Shown: positions 16,255-24,600 of the stretch, piece by piece
Layout: each line of letters starts with the position of its first letter
Numbering within the stretch: position 1 is the first letter of the stretch
From: Candidatus Glassbacteria bacterium
GTDB taxonomy: Bacteria > Gemmatimonadota > Glassbacteria > GWA2-58-10
DNA length: 64,000 bases
Direction of reading: 5' to 3'
Assembly (NCBI GenBank): GCA_019456185.1
Contig: VRUH01000005.1
Location: forward strand, 53,750 to 117,749
The notes under the pieces: model-generated
What the model saw: the letters and a program-made list of their open reading frames with translations, nothing else
Database searches by the model: none
Told to the model about the DNA's origin: nothing
Made by a program: the position numbers and the translations under genes

Positions 16255-18543
16255 ATGAATCTGCCGCGATTGATCCGGTTTTACTCCGTATCGCTGACTT
16301 TGCTGGCCGCCGTCTGCGCCAGCCCGCCGGATTTCAACATTATCATAGTCACGCTCGATACGACCCGCGCCGACCGCCTGGGCTGCTATGGCTACGAGCG
16401 GGCACATACGCCGTCGCTGGACAGTCTCGCCGTCGACGGAGTCCTGTTCGAGAACGCGTTCACCACCTCGCCGATCACCCTGCCCGCCCACGCCAGCCTG
16501 TTCACCGGCCTGTACCCGCCGGTCCACGGGGTCCGCGACAACGGAATCTACCGCCTGGAGGATGAGGCTGTCACCCTGGCCGAGGTGCTGGGCGAGGCCG
16601 GGATGAATACGGGCGCGGCGATCGGGGCCTACGTGCTGAGCTCGCGGTTCGGACTGGCCCAGGGTTTTGACCATTACGATGAGCGCCTGAAAGGCCAACC
16701 CGGCGCGAAGGCGGCGTTCTACGTGGAGCGCTCGGCCGGTGAGGTTACCGATGCGGCTCTCGAATGGCTTAACGGTCTCGGACACCGGCGGCCGTTCTTT
16801 CTCTGGGTCCACTATTTCGATCCGCACTCGCCCTGCCGCCCGCCCGCACCGTACGACTCGCTCTGCCCGGGCCGTCCCTACGACGGCGAGGTCGCCTACA
16901 TGGACAGCCAGCTCGGCCGTCTGCTGGACTGCCTGCGCGAAAGCGGCGAATACGAGCGAACCTTGATCGTGGCGGTGGGAGACCACGGCGAGGCCCTGGG
17001 CCAGCACGGCGAGCCGACCCACGGAATATTCATCTACGATCCCACTGTCCGGATTCCCCTGCTGGTCAAGTATCCCGGCGGTGAACTGGCCGGCAAGAGG
17101 GTCTCGGGGAACGTCAGTCTGGTCGACTTGTTTCCCACGGTACTGGAAGCCGCGGGACTCGAATGGCCCGGCTCGATCCAGGGCCGCAGCCTGTTGCATG
17201 ATAACAGTCCGGGTGAGCGGGCGGTTTACCTGGAAACCCTGATGCCCGAGCAGACATTCGGCTGGCACAGGCTGGAGGGGCTGGTCCAGGGCAATATGAA
17301 GTACGTCGATGCACCGGTCCCCGAGCTGTACGACCTCACCGCCGACCCCGGCGAGACACAGAATCTGGTTGAAAGCGAACCAGACCGGGCGCAGCGGATG
17401 TCTTCGCGCCTGGCGGCGTTAAAGTGGGAGCTGGAGCGCGAGAGCCGTCAGCTCGCCGGCCGGATGGAACTGGACAGCGAGTCAGCCGAACGCCTGCGGG
17501 CGCTGGGTTATATCTCCGGCGGCGCGGCGGCGCACTCCCCCGATTCGCTGCCGGACCCCAAGCTGATGATCGGTTCACTGGGCCGGTTCATGGAGGGGGT
17601 GATGGCCGAGGCCGAGGGTGAGTACGCCGCGGCCCTGGCCGCGTTCGATTCCGTGCTGGCCGACGATCCCGAGAACCTGTACGCCATCCGCTACAAGGGT
17701 TTCGTGCTGATGGAGCAGGACAGCATGCGGCTGGCGATCGAGCAGTTCACCCGCGCGGTTGAACTCCAGCCGGAAAGTCCGGCCAATTTCATGCTGGCGC
17801 TGGCCTGGAGCAGACTGGGATCGGTCGGGGAAACTCGCTCATGGCTGGAGCGGACTGTCAAGATGCAGCCGGGCCACGCACGGGCCCACGCCATGCTGGC
17901 CGATATACTGCTTGACTGCGGCGAAACCGCCGTGGCGGTGGAACACATGGAGACCGCCCGCAGGCTCGCTCCCCAGGACAAGAGGGTGCTCAACGACCTG
18001 GGCAGTCTGCTGCTGGAGCGCGGCGAGCCGGAAGCTGCGGCGGAAAGTTTCGAGGAGGCGCTGGCGGTCGACCCGGACTACCCGCTGGCCCTCTACAATC
18101 TGGGGATCGCCCGCTATCGGCTGGGCGAGCTGGAGGAGGCCGAGGAAGTTCTGGCCCGGGTGGCAGCTGATTTCACCGGGGACAAGAAAGTGCAGAACAA
18201 CCTGGGAGTGGTGCGCGCGGCGCGGCAGGACCGGGAGGGCGCCGAACGGGCGTACCGCGCCGCGCTGGATGCGGACAGCTCGTTCGCCCCGGCATGGAAC
18301 AACCTGGGCAATGTCATGGCCGCCACCGGGCGCACGAACGAAGCCGCGGCCGCATACAGCAGCGCGCTGGAGATCGAGCCGGACTACGCTGAGGCCTGTT
18401 TCAACTACGGTATCCTGCTGGCCGAGCGGCTGGAGTTGCCGGATTCGGCTTTGATGCTGATCGAGCGGGGAATAGCGCTGGCGCCGGATTCGCCCAGGGC
18501 ACTGAAAATGGGGGATTTCGCCCGGGAGCTGCGCGCGCGCTGA
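16255..18543 (+). CDS. Sulfatase-fold/TPR protein lacking FGly cysteine
   Basis: 762 residues. After a signal peptide, residues 27-400 form an alkaline-phosphatase/sulfatase-type domain with metal-site segments VTLDTTRADRLGCYGY and GDHGEALGQHGEPTHG. The site that matures to formylglycine in sulfatases (C-x-P-x-R) reads T75-L-P-A-H79 (SPITLPAHASLFTG), so a formylglycine mechanism is excluded and Thr75 is the likely nucleophile, as in phosphatase or phosphoethanolamine-transferase relatives. Residues about 440-755 are roughly nine TPR repeats (pattern A...YxxALEIEPDYAEA). It is probably exported and acts on phosphorylated surface molecules. It stands ahead of the radical SAM gene, 99 bases apart. 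Confidence 0.8.
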   Translation: MNLPRLIRFYSVSLTLLAAVCASPPDFNIIIVTLDTTRADRLGCYGYERAHTPSLDSLAVDGVLFENAFTTSPITLPAHASLFTGLYPPVHGVRDNGIYRLEDEAVTLAEVLGEAGMNTGAAIGAYVLSSRFGLAQGFDHYDERLKGQPGAKAAFYVERSAGEVTDAALEWLNGLGHRRPFFLWVHYFDPHSPCRPPAPYDSLCPGRPYDGEVAYMDSQLGRLLDCLRESGEYERTLIVAVGDHGEALGQHGEPTHGIFIYDPTVRIPLLVKYPGGELAGKRVSGNVSLVDLFPTVLEAAGLEWPGSIQGRSLLHDNSPGERAVYLETLMPEQTFGWHRLEGLVQGNMKYVDAPVPELYDLTADPGETQNLVESEPDRAQRMSSRLAALKWELERESRQLAGRMELDSESAERLRALGYISGGAAAHSPDSLPDPKLMIGSLGRFMEGVMAEAEGEYAAALAAFDSVLADDPENLYAIRYKGFVLMEQDSMRLAIEQFTRAVELQPESPANFMLALAWSRLGSVGETRSWLERTVKMQPGHARAHAMLADILLDCGETAVAVEHMETARRLAPQDKRVLNDLGSLLLERGEPEAAAESFEEALAVDPDYPLALYNLGIARYRLGELEEAEEVLARVAADFTGDKKVQNNLGVVRAARQDREGAERAYRAALDADSSFAPAWNNLGNVMAATGRTNEAAAAYSSALEIEPDYAEACFNYGILLAERLELPDSALMLIERGIALAPDSPRALKMGDFARELRAR

Positions 18544-18642
18544 GCTGCGCTGCATTGACATGCCCCGCCCCTTTGCCCATATTTGTAACACGACTTTCCG
18601 CTCCACTTTACCGAAAATATGACAACGGATCAGAGGAGATAG

Positions 18643-19812
18643 ATGGATAAGCACCCCCACCCCCATTCGGCCGGCCACCCGGGCGGCGGACATCCCCACG
18701 GCGGCATGCCGACCAGCGGCGACGCCGGTCCGGGACCGCTGGGCAACCAGTTGCGGCTGGTGTTCTGGGAAACCACTGCCGGCTGCAACCTGACCTGCCA
18801 GCACTGCCGCCGGCTCGACCTGGCCCAGGACGGCCTGGCACCCGGCGACATGAATACGGAAACCGCCCTGCGGTTTATCGACAGCATCGTCAAGTTCGCC
18901 ACGCCGATTCTCGTGCTCTCGGGCGGAGAACCGATGATCCGCCCGGATATTTTCGAGATCGCCCGCTATGCAGCCGATAAGGGGCTGCCCGTGGCGCTGG
19001 CCACCAACGGGACCATGATTGACGGCGAAGTGGCGGACAAGGTGGTGGCCGCCGGCGTACGGAGGGTCGCGATCAGTTTCGACGGGTCGGGCGCGGCTGT
19101 CCACGACGAGTTCCGCGGGCTGCAAGGCTCCTTCGACAAGGCGGTCGCCGGTTTCCGCGCCCTTCGCGAGCGCGGGACGAGCATGCAGGTCAACTGCACT
19201 GTGGCGCGCCACAACGACCATCAGCTCGAGGAAATTGTCACGCTGGCCAAGGACCTGGGCGCCGACGCCCTGCATTTTTTCATGCTCGTGCCCGTAGGCT
19301 GCGGCGTTGAGTTGAGCAAGAAACAGCAGCTCAGTCCCGAGCGCTACGAGGAAGTGCTGAACTGGGTTTACGAGACGACGATCGAGAACCCGCAACTTCA
19401 GATCAAGGCCACCTGCGCCCCGCACTATTTCCGGATTATCCTCCAGCGCGGCGGCAAGGAGATGCTGAGCAAGGGCCACGGCCACGGTACGATGCACACC
19501 ATGACCCGCGGCTGCCTGGCCGGGACCGCGGTCTGTTTTGTCAGCCACACCGGCGAGGTGTTTCCCTGCGGGTACCTGCCACTCAGCGCGGGCAATGTCA
19601 AGGAAACGGCGTTCGAGGGTATCTGGAACGAGTCTGCCCTGTTCGAGAAACTGCGCGACACGGGCAACCTCGAGGGCAAATGCGGACTCTGCGAATACAA
19701 GAATGTCTGCATGGGCTGCCGCGCCCGCTCGTTCGGCGAGGTCGGCAATTTTCTGGCCGAGGAGCCTTACTGCACCTACGAGCCGGTACGGGTCAAACGT
19801 CAGAAAGCCTGA
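18643..19812 (+). CDS. ahbD: AhbD-family radical SAM/SPASM heme synthase
   Basis: 389 residues. A His/Gly-rich head (residues 4-20) precedes the radical SAM cluster motif C48-x3-C52-x2-C55 (AGCNLTCQHC) and GGEPMIRPD. The C-terminal SPASM region carries further cysteines (GCLAGTAVC, FPCGYLP, CGLCEYKNVCMGC, EEPYC) in the order seen in AhbD, which converts iron-coproporphyrin III to heme b in the siroheme-dependent route. NirJ-type and peptide-modifying relatives are alternatives; the GYLP and FEGIWN...CGLCE segments favour AhbD. Heme supply fits the cytochrome-rich region that follows. A strong terminator lies right after the stop. Confidence 0.68.
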   Translation: MDKHPHPHSAGHPGGGHPHGGMPTSGDAGPGPLGNQLRLVFWETTAGCNLTCQHCRRLDLAQDGLAPGDMNTETALRFIDSIVKFATPILVLSGGEPMIRPDIFEIARYAADKGLPVALATNGTMIDGEVADKVVAAGVRRVAISFDGSGAAVHDEFRGLQGSFDKAVAGFRALRERGTSMQVNCTVARHNDHQLEEIVTLAKDLGADALHFFMLVPVGCGVELSKKQQLSPERYEEVLNWVYETTIENPQLQIKATCAPHYFRIILQRGGKEMLSKGHGHGTMHTMTRGCLAGTAVCFVSHTGEVFPCGYLPLSAGNVKETAFEGIWNESALFEKLRDTGNLEGKCGLCEYKNVCMGCRARSFGEVGNFLAEEPYCTYEPVRVKRQKA

Positions 19813-19840
19813 GGCGTCCTGACAATCCTGTTATCAGCAG

Positions 19841-19876
19841 ACGGCGCTTACGGCAACAAACCGGGAGCGCCGTTTT
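19841..19876 (+). terminator. Intrinsic terminator after radical SAM gene
   Basis: ACGGCGCT (19841-19848) pairs with AGCGCCGT (19866-19873), and a short T-run follows. The right arm lies inside the 32-bp direct repeat described separately. Confidence 0.65.
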
Positions 19877-19886
19877 GGTTTGCAGG
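19855..19886 (+). repeat. 32-bp direct repeat, left copy
   Basis: Identical over 32 bases to 48685-48716 and in the same orientation. It contains the small palindrome CAAACC...GGTTTG. The two copies enclose the lower-GC, cytochrome-bearing segment. It may be an island end or one of a dispersed family. Confidence 0.75.
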
Positions 19887-20259
19887 TCGGTTTTAACACA
19901 GCAGTCTAAGGCTTTAATTTCATGGTTTAAAAGTTACCTTAGATGCAGGTCTTTTCGTCCACAGGCCAAGCAAATCATTGATACTCCTGATGAGGACGGA
20001 TTTTTTATTGAATAAACAACGGGAATCTCTCGATGCAAGCTGAAAAGGACGAAAGTTGTCGCTCAGAATCGAAAGAGTAGGCCATCTTTAAAATTTCAAT
20101 TTTGATTTGGTGAATATCGGTTAAATTGATATATTGACAATTATAAATGAGAATCAATCACGATAGCTAGCAAGCGGAACAAGGACTGGGAAAAACAAGA
20201 GCGTGCCGGTTGGTTTTCTAAAGCATTGAAATAAGTAACTCCGCGCCAGAGCCAGCCAA
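19887..20259. other. Gene-free stretch
   Basis: A/T-rich DNA with no convincing frame, hairpin or promoter. It leads into the deletion pseudogene. Confidence 0.5.
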
Positions 20260-20562
20260 TTGTTCAAACCTGTTTCAACATTGACCAACCTTTTTGCAGA
20301 ACTCAAGCGCCGCAAGGTTATTCGGGTGGCAGCGCTCTACATCGTGGTGGCCTGGCTGCACGCGGTTGCAGGAGAAAAGGACAAGGCGCTCGCCGCGCTG
20401 CGCCGGGCCATCGACCGCGGCTGGCGACAGAGCTGGTATGCCAAGCTCGACCCGCCTCTGGAGTCTCTGCGGGATACGCCGGAGTTCAAGGAGATGATGG
20501 CAGAGGTGGATGCGGATATAGCCCGGCAGAAAGCGATCCTGAAAGAGGAGGGGCTGCTGTAG
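20260..20562 (+). pseudogene. Internal-deletion remnant of a TPR signalling protein
   Basis: The 100-codon frame joins two pieces. Residues 8-32 (LFAELKRRKVIRVAALYIVV) are the characteristic start of membrane-anchored TPR proteins that open with a short cytoplasmic segment and one membrane helix; full members are several hundred residues long. From residue 34 the sequence jumps to the extreme end of such a protein (GEKDKALAALRRAIDRGWR, PPLESLRDTPEFKEMM), a final TPR with the usual Trp and Asp-Pro phrase. The catalytic or DNA-binding region and most TPRs are gone, with the frame preserved. Any product would be a membrane stub. No clear ribosome site. Confidence 0.65.
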
Positions 20563-20612
20563 CATGTATCAAGCAAGGATGACAGGATGAAACTGAACGT
20601 CAGGGCCTTCGC

Positions 20613-21587
20613 CTAACCGACATGGATTGTTTTTTCGGAGGCGGACGAGCAGAATGCCCCGATGAACATTTCGAGGTAAGGCCGGTAGAGATTATCAGTC
20701 ATTCGCTGCCTTAAATACGTGAATGCATCCGAATGGCTGGAAACATAAGTGTTGTGAGTACAGGCAGTCAATTCATCGAATGCATCCGTTATTGTTGCAA
20801 TTCTCAGCATTGGCGCCGCAGGCCGGTCATCGCAATAATCGAGATCGGACACGTATTTTAAATGCTGGTCCAAATCACCCACTTCAGCGGGCCATTCTGA
20901 TCTGGCGCTTTCCAACTGTTTAGCGAAATTATTCCGCCAAAACCGCTCGTCATGGATCAAGATGCCCCAGATCGTATTCGCGACCAATTGCGGTTCGAAA
21001 TCGATTGATTTTAAACTGCTGATAACCGCAACCGTATAGCAGGTATACATACAGACTCTCATTGCATGGGGCAGGTGGTTTTTGTTCCTGTAAAAGACCT
21101 CAGCCAGCAGGTAGTTTCTGATTTCATCGGTTATCAACAGATTGTATGTTAATAATACCAGGTTGGCGGAAATTTTCCGCAGTGAATCGTTAAGGCCATT
21201 GACCGAATGAGCGTTGGATTGCAGAAACCGAAGAGATTCGTTCAGGCAATGAACCGTGAATTCAATTTGAGCTCTAGGATCAAGGTCTGGATTTTTTAAC
21301 ACTTTGCTTTCATACCAGTTTGTCATCAGCATAAAGGCGATTTTCCCGCAGGGCAGTTTTTTCTGGTATATTTTTGCCTTAGGTACTGTTTTGAGTAATT
21401 CTTCAATTTCATCGGCATGGATGTAGATTTGCGACGGGACGCAGGATCCAAACGGAGTGCCTTTTCGATGGAACTGAACGTAAACAGGACGGCCGCCGCT
21501 AGGTGATAATTTCCTGAACAGGTTGAAGTTGACAAGCTCATGCGGTTCAACTTCCGGGTTTATCCTGGAATAATCATCTTTTAGCAT
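20613..21587 (-). CDS. Degenerate HD-GYP-domain protein
   Basis: 324 residues, cytoplasmic. Residues about 175-310 follow the HD-GYP layout: HAMRVCMYTCYTVAVIS, then LIHDERFW (an HD pair is kept), and near the end LRIATITDAFDELTACTHNTY, the typical helix after the GYP loop. The GYP motif itself and the intervening metal-binding histidines are missing, so c-di-GMP phosphodiesterase activity is doubtful; it may bind the nucleotide or a protein partner. The N-terminal 130 residues are unrecognised. ATG with GGAGATATCAGG upstream. It follows the giant repeat-protein gene on the same strand (52-base gap), so is likely co-transcribed. Confidence 0.6.
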   Translation of the reverse strand: MLKDDYSRINPEVEPHELVNFNLFRKLSPSGGRPVYVQFHRKGTPFGSCVPSQIYIHADEIEELLKTVPKAKIYQKKLPCGKIAFMLMTNWYESKVLKNPDLDPRAQIEFTVHCLNESLRFLQSNAHSVNGLNDSLRKISANLVLLTYNLLITDEIRNYLLAEVFYRNKNHLPHAMRVCMYTCYTVAVISSLKSIDFEPQLVANTIWGILIHDERFWRNNFAKQLESARSEWPAEVGDLDQHLKYVSDLDYCDDRPAAPMLRIATITDAFDELTACTHNTYVSSHSDAFTYLRQRMTDNLYRPYLEMFIGAFCSSASEKTIHVG

Positions 21588-21639
21588 CCTGATATCTCCA
21601 CTAGAGAAGGATTCGTAACGAAGCAGAATTCAGAGCCGG

Positions 21640-24600
21640 TTATTTCAACACCATCATTTTTCGAGTTTGAGTAAATTCTCCAGACTGCAATCTGTAGAAA
21701 TACACTCCGCTTGAAACAGCGCGGCCTGCTCTGTCTCTTCCGTCCCAGTTGACTGAGTAGTTACCCGGTTGATGGTTTCTGTTAACGAGTGCGTAAATCA
21801 ATCTGCCGCGGATATCGTAAATGTTCAGGGCTACCAGTGACTCTGAGGAAACAGCGTAACTGATGGTTGTCGATGGGTTGAAGGGATTAGGGAAATTCTG
21901 CTGCAGACTGCACTCATCAACTGATTGTGTGGCATTGACGTTGAGGAGGATGACCGAGGTATCCTGATCGGAATCATTGCTGATTATCAGCAGCGTATCC
22001 TGGTATATTCCACTAAGCTTTACGTTGGCCAATATCTTTATTTCTATCTCCTGTCCCGCCTTAACTACTGCCGAAGCAGGTTCAATTATGTAGTCCGGGT
22101 GGGGGGAAAGAATTTTATGTATTATCAGATCACCAGTCCCCGCGTTTGCTATCTTAAATGAGGTACTGCTGGCGGATCTGATGTCGAAATCATTCAAAAC
22201 CAGGTTGCTGGCGGAGAGCCTGATAGCTGGTATAAACTGGTATGCAGCTTTGGTTATGAGTATAACTCGCTTTTCAGGTGTGTCCGAATCATTTGAGTAA
22301 ATTATGAGATTTCTTGTTTTCGCCCTGTCCTCTGCCGGACTGTAGGAAATCAGCAAAGTGCAGGATTCGCCCGCTGCGATTGAATCTGGAAGTCCAGAAA
22401 GCGAAAATTCATCACTGTCAGTCGTTACATTAAAGATCCGTAGTACGTCCGTTCCGGAATTGAATATTTCCAGTTCTGCCGTGGTTACACCACCATCCCA
22501 GGCATTGTCGAAAACAACGCTGTCCTGAGAAGTTGCGATTGTCGGAGATGGTATCCCGATACCGCGTCCCGTAAGTTTTATCTCAATGGGATTCTCGTCA
22601 AATTCCGCCGCAATGATGTTTAGTTTACCGTCGTAACTGCCGATGGAACCCCCCGGAATGAACAGAACATCGATAGTCGAACTGTCACCGGGTGCAAGGG
22701 CCAGCGAATCAGGACTTACTGCAAAGCAAAGCGGTCCTGTTATAATCGATCGGATTACAATGCTGGCATTTCCGGTATTCGTAACCAGCAGTTGCCGGCT
22801 CGTCGTATCTCCAACCACTGTTTCTCCGAATTGAATTTCTTCCGCTGAGATAACTATTCCACCTGATGGGGATTCTAGAGTGGTAACTGATATGATAAAC
22901 CGGTATTCGCTTTCGTCATTATCGTTGCTGGCAACAATGACCTTAGTGCTGAAGTTCCCCGGTTCCATGGACTGAAATACGATTCGGGCCTCCAGCTGAT
23001 CGCCGGGCGATAATTCACTGTCAAGTTCCGGTGCACTGAAAAGATGGTTATCCGTACTGATTCCAGTTACGCGCAGGGTGTCATTTCCTTCATTCAGGAC
23101 AGCGAATGTAAATGCAGCCAGCTCACCGGAATAAACCTGTCCAAGGTTAAGCTCACGGTCATAATCAATAACCTCGCCGCCGGGAACGACAGCCAGTGCA
23201 ATAGCCGGCCCAGATGTCGGCAGGCAACTACTGGTTAAATCCACCGACAATGTTTCATGCTGACTGTCATTACTGCTGATCTCCAACCTGGCCTCGAAAG
23301 TACAAACTGTATCGGGATCAAGACTAATTTCGATACTATCCATCATCCCGGGAAGCACGGACAATGACTCGCGTGACAACGTGAACGCGTAACTTCCCTG
23401 AACCATGAAATCAGCCGTCAATTCCGCCGTCCCGGTATTGCCGATGGTCAGGTACCTGGATACCGACTGGCCGGCGGTTACCGTACCGAAATCCAGAAGA
23501 TAGCTGGCAAGCTGAATGCTCGGTTGCGGAGGTTCCAGATGGGCGTTTAATTCGAGTGCAAAAGTTTGCGTCCCAATGGTTTCGCTTCTTACCGCGATCG
23601 ACATCAGGCCACTGTATATGCCTGGAATCTCGACATCCAACGTAACTGTAACCGCGCAACTGTCACCGGGGAGGATATCAGCTGTCAGGGGCGAAATGAC
23701 GACCCCCGGCAGGTCGCACACAATAGAGCCGATGTTTAGCAATTCACTTGTTGTGTTGTTGATGTAGAACGTTGTGCTGCCGCTCGTAATTGCGGAATCC
23801 GGCATCAGTTCCACCGTCTGGACCGAAAAAGAAACCGCAGGGTCGGCAATTTTATCAAACACGTCGCCTGTGGCTTTAATGGTTCGGTTTCCCTCGTCCG
23901 GATCGTTATTGATAATCACGATTGCAGAGCTCAGTGGGCCTGTCCCAACAGGTTTGAAATATACCGTCACGTCCAGAGTGCCGCCGGGCGGAATCGTAGC
24001 GCTGTCCGGGAAGACGCTGAACTCAGCGCTTTCCGCACTGATGCCGCTCACAACCAGGTCCGCGTTACCGTTGTTCTTAATGAAGAATGAGGATGACGCG
24101 CATGCTCCAACTTCCACTGCCCCCAAGTCAAGAATATACGTGGACACTGAAATTTGAGGTTCGAGTGGAGGCACAACACAATCGCCGGTCGTACTGATTC
24201 TTAACGTGCGCTCATCCTCGTCATTGCTGTTAACCGTGACTGTAGCGGCATACGCGCCCAGCTCTGACGGTTGGAATCTCAATGTCACCTTGCGCGACTG
24301 TCCGGCCGGTATCGACAGGCTGACGGGACTGACGGAAAAGCTGCCGTTATCGACCGTAATGCTGCTCACGTCCAATCCAGCGGTACCTGTATTGCTGATC
24401 AGGATTTCGTAGCTGGATGATGAGCCAAGATTTATCGAACCAAAATTTATGTTCGTGGCGGACAACTCTATTTCCGGAGTGGTTGTTATTATAGCACCAT
24501 CCCCTATAACACCATTCCCCATGGCTGTAATGTTGAGTACAGGCTCATCGCCGTCATTGCTGGCTACGGCGACCGTTGCGCTCTGACTGCCGGCGGCAAG

